Positions 1 through 13,510 of a stretch of DNA of 64,000 bases are shown in pieces. Location of the stretch: assembly GCA_018342105.1 (NCBI GenBank), contig JAFIRS010002761.1:1-64000 (forward strand), read 5' to 3'. Each line of letters starts with the position of its first letter. Position 1 is the stretch's first letter. This DNA comes from Gonioctena quinquepunctata. Lineage: Eukaryota > Arthropoda > Insecta > Coleoptera > Chrysomelidae. The translations under genes were made by a program, and so were the position numbers. A model generated the notes under the pieces. That model was not told the DNA's origin, did not search any database, and saw nothing but the letters and a program-made list of their open reading frames with translations.

Positions 1-2460
1 CTGATATAATTGAAAGATGATTCTAGGTCGGAATATTTCCCCTTTTCATGTAACGATTCCAAAATGAATCGATCAATACAAATTCCATCAGTGCTTTAAT
101 GTCCGTTGATAAATATTTTACTTAGATATTTTTCAGCGCTTTTTGAACTCCCAGTTATGTAGATTGTTAGGCTATGGATGACTATGAAACATCAAGTTGG
201 TATACCTATTTTTCATATTCCCGTTCAGTGATGTGATATTAACAATGGATTATTCAGTCAATATCTGCGAAAATTTAACTCAGTTTTTCACGGTTTCAGT
301 TTGAACTCTCATCAAGTTTCATTACCACCCATTATTCACATCTTTTGGATCTTCAATATAAAACCCATCCAATTCAACCCACATGAAAAATTGATACTTA
401 ATTGAAAAAACCTTAATTTTCATTAGGCATTGCAAAAAAATAACTTGAAGAATGTTAATTGATGTAAAAGCTTCCCAGAGCACTAATGACCAGAATCATA
501 CCATTGGTTTTTGAAAAATGTGCTCAAATGATATATTTGCGGTTTTAGTTTTGAACTCCCTCTTAGGTGAATTCGATCTGTGAATCATCAAGTTTATTTA
601 TACATCTATTGAAATTTGGGAATATATACCAATTTATCCCAGGATGTTTTTCATGAACTGATGATTTACATATTCTATCTTCTAACATAAAAATGAAAAG
701 ATGTGAATCTTCAAACACTGCATAGTAATTTAATGTGAAATCAGTCATGTATGAGTCTAGGCTAACCGATGACTATTTCATACCAGTGCGCAAGTTCTAT
801 TTGATATCACTTTAGTAGGTATTGTTATGAACTTATTCTCTTCCCTGGGTTTTATGATATATCTCCCATGCTATTGCATTTATGTCTTGTGATTGAGTTC
901 CAAATTTACGTATTATGTGAATAATAGGATGTGTATATTAAAATGTGCTCTGAATGGGGAATATAAATGGAATATAGCAAATACTGCAACTGCAAAAGTA
1001 AAGTCATATCAAATAACTTGTAGATCGAAAAGGTGTTTGTCTAATTTTTAAATTTTTTTTTCGTTACGCTAGTTTATAAGTATACCTAATAACATATTTT
1101 TTCATTATTGCAAATCGTCCGTTCATTGATTCTACAAATATAATTAGGTTTTTTCCCATTGGTGCTTTGAAATAGTGAAATCCCAGAAACGATTGATATT
1201 TGAACTATATCCATAGTCCACTCCAACAAATCTTGCAATATAGAACCAAATATTATGCATGTATGAATACATTGGTGACTTGATACAAATTCATAATTTT
1301 ATTCATCAACCGTGAAGAAACTAATAAACAAAGAGCAATGAAGTATATTTTTTTCTATCAATATTCCTACAATAATGATGTTACATCACATACTAAGATG
1401 AACTGCACTATACCCTTTTCACACCTAGCACTGAATTATTAAAAAATATAAAAAATAAACAAACATATGATCTATTTGTATTTATTTTCCCTTACATTTC
1501 CGCAGGTGAATTTATTGTAGATTAAGAAATTGTTTTGAATTTGTGTTGTGGAAATGTCGATTTGATCATCGTATGTTGTGAAAAAATAAAGGTCAATTAT
1601 AAAATAAATTTGAAATAAATGGTGACCGGAATGGTCATTTTGATTGATTTAGTATATCGGAATTGACTATGGAACTGTTCCCACTCTTCTATATGATTTG
1701 ATTTGCTTTTTCAGATTTTTAAATTCCAACACCATAGTTATAGGTGATTTTGCTTGTAACCAATATCCATAAAAGTTCCAGGAAATTGGGCATAATCTTT
1801 CTAGCATTAGTTATCCATCGTTGGTGATGTGAATGTTTTTCGTGGTGGTTTATGTACATTTTATTTTTCCATAACCAACTGAATATACCCGAATGTGAGA
1901 TCAAACAAACATATATGATTCGGTAACACTATTAGCAGCTGGTAAAGTCCATAAAAGTTCCAAGGAAATTGGGCATAATCTTTCTAGCATTAGTTATCCA
2001 TCGTTGGTGATGGATCAATGAAAATATAATTTTATTACTATAGAATGCTTCTAATGATAATAATTCGTATTTCAATCCTAGTTTTCCTATCATCTGTGTG
2101 ATGAGATAGTAATATATTATTCAAAATAAAAAAACGGATGTTTTTGGGGGTAATATTTTTTGAGGTTCTATATTTTGGGGTTGTGCCTGTTTTAATCTGT
2201 TTAGCATCGAATAATCGTCGAAATGTCATATATGGCATGAATGTATCTTATTGTAAAGATTGGGACTTTTTCGATAAAATGTTAACATCTATGCAATGAA
2301 TCTATCTACCCCATTTGGTATGAGTTGAAATCTTTCATGAATACATTTTTTTGTTTTCAAATTTATTTCACATGGCCATATTATAGTACAAATCCTAACA
2401 ATTATACACTTTTTCTGGTATTGTAACGATGTATGAATACGCCATCAGTTCTCATTTCAA
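1..2460. other. AT-rich stretch without recognisable gene
   Basis: No open frame here resembles a known family. The short frames present have no domain and no coding-like composition. Apart from the imperfect direct repeat at 1766-2012 and scattered A/T runs I see nothing. It is probably the flank of the Polinton-like block that begins near 2.47 kb, but I could not identify a terminal inverted repeat or target-site duplication. Confidence 0.6.
1766..2012. repeat. 64-bp direct repeat, two copies
   Basis: Positions 1766-1829 and 1948-2012 are the same sequence except for one inserted A in the second copy. They are separated by about 118 bp. No transposon ends flank them, so a local duplication is the simplest reading. 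Confidence 0.85.
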
Positions 2461-2469
2461 TCATTGGAA

Positions 2470-2522
2470 TGCGCATGCGTGGCTCAGAATCCTACCATAA
2501 AATGAATGCGTTCTACATCAGT
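2470..2522 (+). promoter_or_regulatory. Candidate core promoter of the DNA polymerase gene
   Basis: A TCAGT arthropod initiator lies at 2518-2522, with a TATA-like CATAAAAT at 2496-2503. An upstream TGCGCATGCG at 2470-2479 matches the NRF1/Erect wing palindrome. The motif TTCTACATCA at 2511-2520 recurs at 19644-19653 in the leader of the bZIP-like gene. The TATA-like box is only about 22 bp upstream of the initiator A, shorter than usual, so this promoter is less certain than those at 21.5, 22.6, 25.1 and 27.9 kb. A possible small 5'UTR intron would end at the TTGCAG near 2650. Confidence 0.45.
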
Positions 2523-2668
2523 CGCCATTGTACGCCGATCACTCGTTGTGAACGGACGTGTTAACGCTCTGCTGAGAAATTCAACTTTGTGTACTTTCCA
2601 CTGTATACAGTTTGAAGTTTGCTTTGAAATTAGTTTTGTTTTGTTGCAGAAGTGATCGTTGTATCAAG

Positions 2669-5600
2669 ATGACACGATTCGCTGAAATTATTAAATATAT
2701 TGCTGGCATTCTCGGATTGGTTTCCACCAACCATGAAGGGAAATCTGTCGAAGAAGGTCTCCGCGAATGTGCCAAGGCGATTAAGCGGATGAACTATGCA
2801 TTGAAAAATTCTGTTTCTATGGGGGAAAGGCAACATTTGGAAGCATCGCTCAGACACGTTGAAAGTTTGAGAGCGCAACTAAAAACTGCCAAAAAACATG
2901 GTACGGGATTGGAGGTGAGGAAAGAAACAGCGATACATCGAGTTCACTGGGACGACTCCACTTCAGCATTCAACTCGCGCATAAAGACTGGCGTCATCAC
3001 CAACCTGAAGCACAGAGACACGAAAGCATTTTTGATAGATTGCAGGTCTCTATTCAAGCGCCGTGTACAGAATGCACTGAGATTGAATGAGTCTGTGAAA
3101 GTCAATACTGCTTTTGGCGGAGAATTTGAATTAGCCAAAAGGGACAAAATACAAAGTGAATTCAAGTACTTCACCACCTCAAATTCTGCTTTTTACGAAG
3201 ATACAAATCTTGATAGTTGGTTTAACGAAAAAGTTATTGACCCCCTCCTATCTGAGCTTGAAGAGTTCTAGGAAAAGGACAGTGGCTGGTCATTGGAGAA
3301 CATCCTCAACTTGGGAATCAACATCAGTAAGTTCACACCACAGTTAGGGTCCTCATACATCAAGCTACCTTCGCAAATAGTAAAGAAAAATGCATGCATC
3401 AACGTTAAGAACGATGACCAAGCTTGTTTTGCATTATCTCTGCATTGTTTCCTGTAGATAAAAATCATCAAAGAATTTCGAATTATCCTCATTATTCGAC
3501 GGTTTTGAAGCTGAAGGGTATTCAGTGGCCAATGACTCTGAAACAGATTCCAAATTTTGAGAAACAGAATGGAATCTCCGTCAACGTATACATTCTTCAG
3601 AAGGATAAAAAATCATTCATAACTCTGCCAACATACCTAACCAAGGATAAAAAAAGTTGACATGTGAACTTGCTGCTTATACAAGATTAATACTCGGAAG
3701 AGGGTGATAATGGCAATGCTTCTTCCATAAAGTACCACTTCGTATGGATCAAGAACCTGTCAAGACTTCTGTCAAAACAGATTAGTAAAGGGGGTGACCG
3801 CAAGTATTTCTGCAACCGCTGTCTGCATTACTTCAGGTCCCAAGACAAATTAGATGGCCACATTGTGGATTGTGAAAAAGTGAACGAAACTGCCATTAAA
3901 ATGCCCGAAGAACATCTTGAAGTTCAAAAATTTCAAGAACAAGGAGAAGGCACCGTTCGTTGTATACGCCGACTTGGAATCTGTTTTGAAGCCGACCGAT
4001 GATGTTAAGAAGCCTCAACATCACATTCCAGCAGCTGTAGGATTCTACATGAAGTGTTCCTATGATAATACCCTATCTTTTCATCGATCATATCGAGGCG
4101 AGGATTGTATGCAGTGGTTTGCTGATGAGATGAGTCAGCTTGCTAAAGATATGGCTACTGTTTTTTGGTGCCCATTTGGAATCCACATGAATTATGCGGA
4201 GGAATTTGAGTTTCGAAGAGCTTAACGCTGCCACATATGTGAACAACCCTTCAGCCTTGATGATAAGAAAGTGCGTGACCATAATCATCTTCTGCCTGAA
4301 AATAACTATCGTGGAGCAACACATGAATCTTGTAATATCAACTATAAGGATACCCACGTAGTTCCTGTTGTCTTTCACAACTTGGGTGGATATGATGAGC
4401 ATTTTATAATAACTGACATAGCATCTAGGATAAAAGGTCAAGTGGATATACTCCCTATCACTATGGAAATATATATATCTTTCTCGAAAAAAGTTAAGGA
4501 TACCAACATACAGTTCCGATTTATTGATAGTTTTCGATTTATGAGTTCCTCACTGGATAAATTGGCTTCCTATCTGCATGAGTTTCCTAATCTCAAATCC
4601 CAATTCAACAACATCCCCGAAGATCAGCTGAAATTGCTAACTAGGAAAGGTGTTATGCCATATGACCACTTTGACTCTTTTGCTCGTTTCGAAGAAGCCC
4701 ATCTTCCACCCATTGAAGCCTTCTATAACAATCTGGAAAATAAGCCATGCTCCCGAAGACTCTACCTCCGAGCTACACATATATGGAACGAATTCCAGTG
4801 TGGGAACCTAGGCGATTATGTGGATCTGTATATGAAAACGGATATTTTACTCCTTGTTGACGTTTTCGTGCAGTTCCGTGAAAGTTGTCTTCGAACACAC
4901 AAATTAGATCCTGCACACTATTTCACATTACCTGGATTCACCTGGGATGCTATGCTGAAATATACCGGTCAAGAACTTGAACTTTTGACTGATCCGGATA
5001 TTTTTTGTTCGTTGAAAAGGGCATAAGAGGTGGTCTAAGTCAGGTTTGCTCAAAAAGGAGAGCCCAAGCTAACAATAAATACCTAAACAATTACAACCCA
5101 TCCGAACCTGCGACTTACATGATGTACTTCGATATAAATAATCAATACGGTTGGGCTATGAGTCAATATCTTCCATATGGCGAATTCCAGTGAACCGATA
5201 CCAACATCGATGTATCTAGCATCCCTGACGATGCAGATGATGGCTTTATCCTGGAAGTTGACTTGGAGTATTCGCATCATCTTCACGATACGCACAAAAA
5301 TCTGCCATTTTGTGCACAACACATAAACCCCTATTAAAGCTGGAGAGTTAACCAAGCTGATGGCTACCCTGCATCATAAAGAAAAATATGTCATCCATTA
5401 CCGTGCATTGAAGTATGGATTGGTACTGAAAAAAGTGCATCGAGTTCTGAAATTCAAACAGGCAGCTTGGTTGAAGTCATACATCGACCTCAATACTGAT
5501 CTCAGGAAACAAGCTACCAACGAATTTGAAAAAAATCTCTTCAAATTGTTGAACGATGCAGTATTCGGAAAGACAATGGAGAACATCCGCAAAAGAGTCA

Positions 5601-6452
5601 ACGTCCGCCTTTTGAACGAGTGGAGTGGGCGCTATGGAGATGAAGCCTACATCTCAAAACCGTAATTCAAGAGTTGCACCGTATTCAATGAGAATCTTGT
5701 AGCAGTTGAACTCAAAAAGTTACAAATTTCATTGAATAAACCTATATATGTGGACATGACTATCCTAGATTTGGCTAAAACATCTATTTATGACTTTCAT
5801 TATGGTTATATGCTACATACCTTCAACGATGACTGTACTGTTCTATATACTGATAGTCTCATTCATGAATTTCGAAATCAAGATCCTTATGAAATTATGA
5901 GACGAGATTGTCATGAACACTTTGACACCTCAGATTACCCACCCAATAATCAATATGCGATTCCGCTTGTGAATAAAAAATCTTGGAATGATGAAGGACG
6001 AGAACAATGGCGTTCCAATGACTGATTATGTTGGTCTTCGTTCGAAGTTATATGCAACCAAGATAATGATTATGGAAGATGACATAATGCTGAAAATAAG
6101 ACGGCTAAAGGGAGAAGAATATGATGATCATGAAATTGGAGATATTTTGAAAAACATTGGAGTCACCAAAAAGGCAAACGGTGTGGAAAAATCTGTGGTA
6201 CAAACAAATATCACATTTGATGATTACATAGATTGTCTCGAGAGTTGTGTGGAGAAGACTGTGAATCAGAATTCAATAAGATCTGTGAAACATCAAGTAG
6301 CTCTCAGCCCGCATGATGATAAGCGGTATTTAATCCTTAAATCAAACGATACACTACCCTGGGGCCACTATTCCATTGCAGCAGCAAACATGCAGCATGA
6401 GAATATGGACTGTGATGATGATGTGAGCCATCATGAATCAATGGACATCTAA
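2669..6452 (+). pseudogene. PolB: Family B DNA polymerase of Polinton/adintovirus type, decayed
   Basis: This is a protein-primed-type family B replicative polymerase that would copy a linear virus-like genome. The ATG at 2669 follows the candidate promoter. An N-terminal helical region comes first, then a Cys/His finger (about 3805-3870, CNRC...H...C). Exonuclease motif I follows (YADLES, 3964-3981), then an HNH-like RDHNHL near 4275, Exo II (HNLGGYD, about 4378), Exo III (MKTDILLL, about 4831), polymerase motif A (YFDINNQYGWA, about 5128) and motif B (NEFEKNLFKLLNDAVFGKT, about 5519). Motif C reads YTDS at 5846-5857 where the family has YTDTDS. Stops interrupt the frame at 3269, 3658, 3688, 4223, 5191 and 5663, and frameshifts occur near 3440, 3915, 5010, 5340 and 6000. 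It is dead. It is most likely the replication block of the same provirus as 19.6-28.7 kb, but a separate element is possible. Confidence 0.9.
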
Positions 6453-7373
6453 GGAAAAAAAAAAGTTGTTATACTAGGCCTACTGGGGAGTCTTCCACTA
6501 TTGAAAAAAAAAACAACGCGCCAATAACTCATACTCCTAGATTATCATCTCTAATCTTGGGTGGTGTGGAAATTGAGTTCATTCATAGAACCTATGACAA
6601 TTGACCGAGAAATATGAGGACGGACACGCACAGAGTCAACATGCTGGAGAGGAAACTAGGAAAACAAACAGCCAGGTAGTCAGGTGAGAAATATATATTC
6701 AATTTTTCGTATGTGTTATGATGAATGAGAATCAAATAAATATCAATAAAAAATTCTTTTGTACCCCCACCCGCACTATATATTGTATAAAATTATATAT
6801 CAGTGCATAAAATCATATATCATTGAATGATTCTCATATGAAATACATTTAATTTTCTCTAGTTGATAGAGATACAATCTATTTGTGTGGTCCACACTGA
6901 TAATTTTCACAATATTGATTGAAGTAATGAATAACACTTCTTCACCTTGAGGAAAAATGTTTTTTGTTTTAATCTCGAATATCACTGCTGCTACTCTGCT
7001 CATAGTTGATCCAAATACCGCTTAGTAGGCTATAATGTCATCCCCGAAAACAAAAGTATATTTGTAATTCTCCCATCACAAAATGAACATATACCCAATT
7101 ATTTGCATATATGGTGAGTGGAAAAATATACCTTCAATACCATTTAATATTTTTCAATATCATCCAAATTTTGTCTTAATCACCGCCATTGGAGAACAAT
7201 CCAAAGAGCATTTCAAATAGTGAATATATAGATGGATGGGGCCAATCATTAAACTCAAGTGTTGGGGAGTCATAAACGATTAGGATGTTTGTTTGAACCA
7301 CCACACCGCGCGAAATTACACGCACCGCTGCACATGGCAGAATTGCACGCATCATTGCGCCGACAGTCATATA

Positions 7374-7470
7374 AATTGGTAAGTAGCACCTAAACTTGTC
7401 AGTATTCACCTGAAGACGATTGCAGATACAAGCATTCGAAACGTCGTGAAAACCTTTTAAATACATTAAG
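7374..7470 (+). repeat. Dispersed repeat with CTGAAGA...GAAACG motif
   Basis: About 70 bp is nearly identical to 41882-41950, including CTGAAGACGATTGC and TTCGAAACG. The motif class (CTGAAGA, short stem-loop, GAAACG) is common near the ends of Penelope-like and related retroelements in arthropods. Here no coding part of such an element is attached. Confidence 0.6.
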
Positions 7471-7686
7471 ACGATGGACGTCCGAAACGATAGTAATCAG
7501 ATTAGGATGTTGTTGTATTCTTTCCACCAGTGAAAAGGTGTGGGAAATATTTTTTTGTGCTTCAATCGTTCACCTTCCACATGTTAGAATAAATAAGAAT
7601 AAGGTATTTTGAGAGCATGCAAACACATATTACTTATCCTTCAAGATTCACGGTGGCGATATAAAACATATACTCATCGTTTTCAT

Positions 7687-7804
<118 letters not shown>

Positions 7805-8509
7805 TATACTCTTGACGATTTCAGTCGGCTACATACCATTTAATTGTCATAAGCACTCTTGGAAATATGCATGGGCCATGTGGTTATATACATTTTGCAT
7901 CAATCTGCGAGTTAACTATATATATCATTCACGAATACTCAGCAAGATTCGGATTGATCTCCCGATACTCAAAAAAAAAATTCACAAATTTTATATTTCA
8001 TCCACTATTGCATACTAAGAGCTTATCGCACCAATCTCAATTATTTTGTTTTCCAGGTGCTTCATTACATATATGAGAGAATATCTTTCCTAATTGAATG
8101 TTCAAGGAATCTCTACTGAATTCCCACAAATGGCGTAAAGCGGTCAAAAGTGTCGAACGACATTCAAATATAACCCTACCGAAAAACAATCACACATATG
8201 AATGTTAGTGGTCAGTTGACCCAGCCTCTTTGAAATATTTTATCCTATTGATCCATATCTAACCATTTCAACGATGCATTGGCACAACGCACATCAGCAC
8301 AAACTGAGTACTATGTACCGTAATTACATATGAGCTCTGAAGAAGCGTGAAATAAATCATGAAACGTTAGCAAAGATGTAGAACAGTTGTCTTTTCTCTC
8401 AAATACCTAACAATTTTTGGGAATATTCCCACATAACTTTCCTATTCCAGACACATTTTACCTGCCTCAATTATGTATGTTTTCCTAGTCCTTATCATAT
8501 CTGAGAAAA

Positions 8510-9280
8510 TATATTAATAATAATAATAATAATAATATTTTATTCCATTAAGACCATATTACATGGTATTGGACATGTCAAAAATATAAATATAAAAATA
8601 TATACACTTATAATCATATATACATAAAATTTCATTCTACGAGACCGTAAAGAAGACTCGAAGACTTACAGGCACATAAATAACAGTTACACAATTTCAG
8701 TTATTGTTTACATATAGACATTTAGACACACAATGTTCAGTATCATTTAACAGTCAATACAATTTTATTATAGTTAAGAAGTCAGAAACTCGCTTGGGCT
8801 ATATATGCATTTCTCGATCAGATAACTTTTTAGTTGTTTTTTGAAACGTATTTCATTTCTTTCACTTTTTATTGATTCCGGGAGTATATTGAAAAACTTT
8901 ATACCGCTGTATTGAGGACTTTTTTCATATAAGGAAGTTCTGTGGTGAGGAATTTGTAACAAATTGCCATGCCTAGTTTTATAATTATGACTATCACGAT
9001 TATGTGTTAGAATCTATATTTTTACGAAAGCAAAATACTTTGAAAGGGAACTGTTAAGATGTTATTACTCTAAAATATGGTTTACATGAGTCTGTTCGTT
9101 TGATACCAAATATAAGTCTGATAATACGTTTTTGTGAGATCAGTAGTCTGCGAGCCATTGATGTATTGCCCCATACAATAATGTCATAGCTAATTCGAGA
9201 GTATACGAGCGCATAATAGACATTGAGGAGTTGTTCAATGAATATACGAAATGAGTTCTCGAATTATGCATCCTTATATT
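8510..9280 (-). pseudogene. Non-LTR retrotransposon (LINE) ORF2 C-terminus, 5' truncated
   Basis: Read on the minus strand this matches the tail of CR1/Jockey-like ORF2 proteins. It has a stretch typical of the region after the reverse transcriptase (SRISYDII, WGNT, then a run like SQKRIIRLI), followed by the closing segment at 8962-8774 (EKSPQYSGIKFFNILP, ...SPSEFL). The 3' end carries an (AAT)n tail at 8516-8537, as expected for this class. The frame is broken between 9000 and 9120. The insertion is 5' truncated near 9280, normal for LINE retrotransposition. Confidence 0.8.
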
Positions 9281-10425
9281 TGACTTTGATGTTCCCGTAT
9301 ACTAGCAATCAAATATTGATTTATTCAGCAATATTCTAGATAGAAAGATACCAGTATAATTCTTTCCACTCGAGGAATGCCTGATCAATTTAATATTTTT
9401 TCACATCGCAAATAGCAATGAATACCATGAACTGCAACCTGCATCAATAGTTGTACCATCACTATGCCACCCCAATCTATTCTCATAATTGATAAATGTG
9501 CAAATCCATTTCATATTTTTCACGTCAAATACCCAAGGTCGCATAAACCAAAACCCAACAATCCATAGTTCAACCAAAATATTGAGTTTCAGTTGAATCC
9601 TACTAGTGTAGTGCCTCGATTTATGAACCGACTCCATATTTCGTAATAAATAACACTATCCACTATGAAGCTTCAGCTGCATCCTTCCAGTCATACTTCC
9701 ACGATCAAATACCGATGAATATAATAAACCGAATCCATATGTCAATAATAACATCATAATTAAGTATCACTCCAATTTTCAAACATCTGCATATATATTT
9801 TTTCAGATCACAAATATCAATGAATAACATGAACTGGAACCTACAATCAATGAAATTGTCATTATTATGTTTCAATGTAAATCTCTTAATCGTGAAAAGC
9901 CCCTACTTCATATTATTTTTGCGACAAATATCAAACCCCATCAACAATCGTCATAAGCTCTTGCTGAATCCCAACAATCTTATTCCTACAATCGAGGAGG
10001 GTTGTGATAAAGTTCTTATAGGTACTTTGGGTCAAATACTGGAGAATACAATATACCGAATCCATACGTTAATCATCCATGAATATCATTATGATCAACC
10101 CTCATCCTATCGACATACAAATATAACTTTGATTTCAATGTGCGTTATCGATAAATAGAGCAGATAATACAGCAGGTACCGAAGGTCGGTGGTTCGGACC
10201 CTTCCACGCGGCGCGATTGATCCGAACACCTGCATGCGCTTGACGCGAACACGCTGGGAGATTTTGGACAAAATTAACAGCTTGGACCTTAGAAATCCTT
10301 ATGGAGATTAACATGGGAAAATGGGCGATTTTGAGCCGGAATCAGTGCTGCACATCTACTTCCAGAATTCACACTATACTCCGATGAGGTGTTTCCGTCA
10401 CAACAATAAATTTCCTTCCCATCAA
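9281..10425. other. Gene-free interval
   Basis: No recognisable coding region. The 112-codon frame near 9.8-10.2 kb has no family resemblance and low-complexity AT-rich composition. A short GC-rich patch at about 10160-10290 stands out from the surroundings, but I cannot assign it. Confidence 0.6.
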
Positions 10426-10818
10426 TTAACTCTTGAAAATTTCATTATTTACCCCATACCTAGCTAACTTTGTTGAAAGATTATCGTGATCGACGGTATC
10501 AAAAGCCTTTTTGAAATCTGTGTAAATGGTATCCAACTGAAATTTTTTCTCAAACACTTCACAAATTTCATTTGTGAACAAGAACAAATTAGAGTTTACC
10601 GATTTTTTATTCTCAAATCCGCGTTGTTCATTCACAATACAGTGTTCTACATGCTAATGAGGCCTATTATGCAATATGTGTTCAAAAAGTTTGGCAGGGG
10701 CCGATAAGATTGAGACACACCTGTAATTTATAACCTCAAACTTGTCCCCACTTTTGAATACGGGTGTGCATACAGAATATTTCCAATAGTATGGAAAGAC
10801 ACCTGATTTGTGTGCAAG

Positions 10819-10891
<73 letters not shown>

Positions 10892-10960
10892 CCTTCAGTT
10901 GTTCTCCACGGGCTTTTATTATATATGCTGGAATACCGTCGATACCGACTTCTTTGGTTT
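10426..10960 (-). pseudogene. LINE reverse transcriptase, C-terminal part of the split 10.4-14.1 kb element
   Basis: Minus-strand translation gives hallmark Jockey-type reverse transcriptase segments. These are KSGVFPYYWKYSVCTPVFKS and a YRCVSILSAPAKLFE block (canonically YRPISLL), then TIYTDFKKAFDTVDH, which contains the first catalytic Asp of the palm. The 3' part with the YxDD box is missing. A TA microsatellite at 10825-10889 has expanded inside the coding region and replaced part of it. The upstream parts of the same element lie at 12.1-14.1 kb, beyond a foldback insertion. Confidence 0.85.
10825..10889. repeat. (TA)n microsatellite inside LINE RT
   Basis: This TA tract of about 65 bp interrupts the minus-strand reverse transcriptase frame. 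RT similarity resumes directly on both sides, so the tract expanded within or replaced a small piece of the coding sequence. Confidence 0.95.
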
Positions 10961-12031
10961 AAGTTTTTAATCGACGAAACCAAAAAGGAGGAGGTTCTCT
11001 ATTCGACCCATATATTTTATGTTTTTCCATCATATTTTTTTATGTATGATCACGCATAACTTTTTACTGAGGCATCCGATTCCGATAATCCTTTTTTCAG
11101 TGGATAGGGTGTACTTCGACTTTGGTCCCATTTGAATTTAAAAGATGGAATGAAGGATATTGATCACTTACCCTCTGAATTCTGGTCCGTTAACCGATTT
11201 TATCAGGCATAACTTTGTACTGGGTTCTTCGATTTGGATGATTCTTTTTTTTAATAGATAGGGTATGCCTTATATTTGGATTTCGGAAGGAATTAGGCAC
11301 CCTTACGGGTGTAAAAATAGGGGATAATTGATTTTTCACTAGTGAACATTAGCACACAAATACGTAGTTGACAATGACAGATCGCTACTGACATTATTCT
11401 TGTTCCGTCAAAATCAGTATATTTTATGAGAAGATGGAATAATATACAAAGTAATGAAATAAACTAACCAGAACAACGAAAATAATTTATATTAGAACAA
11501 AGAGTAAAAGAAGATAATCATATTATTTAACTGGTAATAGTTGAAGTAAAGTGGGTAAGTAAGTATTTTGGAAGTAATAAAAAAACAAGTAGGTAGTAAT
11601 TGGTAGATTTTAGCCACAAAAAAATGAAAAATAAAAACTTTTTAACGAAAAATTAAACCGACGAAATACGGAACTGAAAAGTTAAAAATAAAAACTTTTC
11701 AACAAAAAATTAAACCGACGAAAAAATCAACTGAAAAGCAAAAAATAAAATAAATCTCCTTAGTCTAAATGATAATTGAGCTCCTAAACTGATGTGAGTA
11801 ACTGATTTTGAGTCGGCGCCAAACAAACTAGCAATTGAATTAGGTGAAGCGTAAAATGATGGCAGCGAGATGCACGGCTGCGTTTTGATGACTTCTTTCA
11901 TAGATAATGATCTTAGATAATTGTTTGTTTGGCGCCGACTCAAAATCAGTTACTTACATTAGTTCAGGAGCTCAATTCTCATTTAGACTAAGAAGGTTTA
12001 TTTTATTCTTTGCTTTTCAGTACTTTGTCGT
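10961..12031. mobile_element. Foldback-type repeat, copy 1
   Basis: The element begins with TCGACGAAACCAAAAAGG near 10971 and ends with a reverse-oriented TTTGTCG near 12030, so the ends are short inverted repeats. Near its right end two arms of about 75 bp face each other (about 11760-11826 and 11930-11995), containing GAGTCGGCGCCAAACAAAC and its complement. It splits the LINE whose halves lie at 10.4-10.96 and 12.03-14.1 kb. Related copies are at 14.88, 30.96 and 55.6 kb. No transposase is encoded, so it is non-autonomous. Confidence 0.75.
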
Positions 12032-12670
12032 ATTCTCAACTCTCCACTGAGTTTACCTGAAGAGACCCAAAATATCGTTAGTATAGTCTAATAGTTCATT
12101 TGATCCATTCGCGTCATATATTGCTGGATCAGGTTTAAATACCCAGAAAAATATTTGGCGAAAGCCTCAGCTGATTCACCTTTAGTAAAATTTTCATTAT
12201 TCCAACGGAACTCTTCTGTAGTCACACAGTTACTTTTTTTGGTTTTTATAAAATTCCAAAATGTAATAACATCAACCGTTATTTTATTTTCTGTGTCTTC
12301 CACATATTTTGTATAGTTTCTTCGAGTAATTGATTTCAATGTCTTTCTTGTTTCAGTACATTTCAGATTATAGTAATCCGATACGTGTTTGAGTTTATTC
12401 AGTGTTGATTTTTCTGTTACTAGCTCCTTGATTTCTTCTGTAAACCACATTAAAAAGTGCCACGTGTGTTGTTTATCTTTATATTTTGGTAATTTTTTTT
12501 TCCAATATCGCGTTCATTATTTTGTGAAAGTTTTCCACAGCCTTATCCACATCTTTATGTTCGTTAGTAAGTGACATAAAATCCGCTCTTTTGAAAGTGT
12601 ACTCGCTTTGTAGAATTTCGACATCGTAAGTTCTATTCCTTGTGATTTTCAAACCTATGATTATATTCAA
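12032..12670 (-). pseudogene. LINE ORF2, region between endonuclease and reverse transcriptase
   Basis: Two minus-strand frames (12670-12479 and 12450-12088) form the linker between the endonuclease and RT domains of the LINE. It is a helical, Lys/Glu-rich segment with MWFTEEIKELV and FWNFIKTKK, typical of Jockey/CR1-like ORF2 upstream of RT. A frameshift lies around 12450-12480 and the foldback element at 10961-12031 cuts it from the RT proper. The assignment rests on position and general character more than on catalytic motifs. Confidence 0.7.
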
Positions 12671-12768
12671 TGGAGTATGGTATACGTCTTCCCTTACTAG
12701 TGGATCAAGATCTGTCTCAATGATACAGTTGTTTTTTCCTCCTCACTTCCCATTAGTTCATCTGAGGT

Positions 12769-13362
12769 TCAAGCCTGATAATTTTTTATATCGATTAACA
12801 TGTGTGAATCATTAAAGCTCAAAAAATCCTGTATAATACTAATTTTAGAGTTCATGGTGCTGAAACTTGTTTGTACCCCTGTTATTTCCGAGAGGTTAAA
12901 ATCCCCCACAACATATGATCTTTTGGCTCTTATCTGTCCTTGGATGTATTCGAACATTTCTCTATAAACCGTATTATTCATATTTGGAGGGATGTATACC
13001 CCTACTAAAGGGCCTTTTTCAGCCCATTTTAATCTAATATAATAATAATATTTATGCACCATTTTAGAATTAAAATACAGTGCATATGACAAGTTAGTCT
13101 TAACAATTTCAATTATAACAATTTCATTAAGGTTGCTTTGTCTAACTTTTTAAAGAATTTTGAACTTTTTTGTATTTACCCCAATCAAGACGCCACCCCC
13201 ACGACTCTTACCTGTAGCTGACAAATTTTTATCTGCTCTTACTATGGAATATAAATTGGAGTCTACAATTTCTCTATCCCAAATATCGCTACTCAGCAAC
13301 GTTTCCACTGCTATTATTATGTCAGTATTCTTTATTGAACTATTTGTATGAAATTCTAACAT
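12769..13362 (-). pseudogene. LINE ORF2 apurinic-type endonuclease domain
   Basis: The exonuclease-endonuclease-phosphatase domain nicks the target DNA. Minus-strand pieces show DIIIAVETLLSSDI near the start, corresponding to the NxDIIAITETW motif, then SRGGGVLIGV (13362-13150). The next frame (13092-12769) has GVYIPPN and YVVGDFNLSE, the GDFN catalytic block. A frameshift or small gap near 13092-13150 separates them. The piece from 12952 upward is duplicated at 29.03 kb with over 98% identity by eye. Confidence 0.85.
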
Positions 13363-13510
13363 TTTTTATCCCAATCCCCGGCAGCAAATTCATATTTATA
13401 TTACTAGTCCTACCGTTTTGGTAAAAAGGTGCTATGCACGTCTAATTTTAACAACTAATGAAACAACTTGTAAACTCAAAATAGATAATGATCTCTCTTA
13501 CTGATATCAC

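Noticed and set aside
4088..4441. 117-codon minus-strand frame inside the polymerase
   Set aside because: Shadow of the plus-strand polymerase frame, which carries the recognisable motifs.
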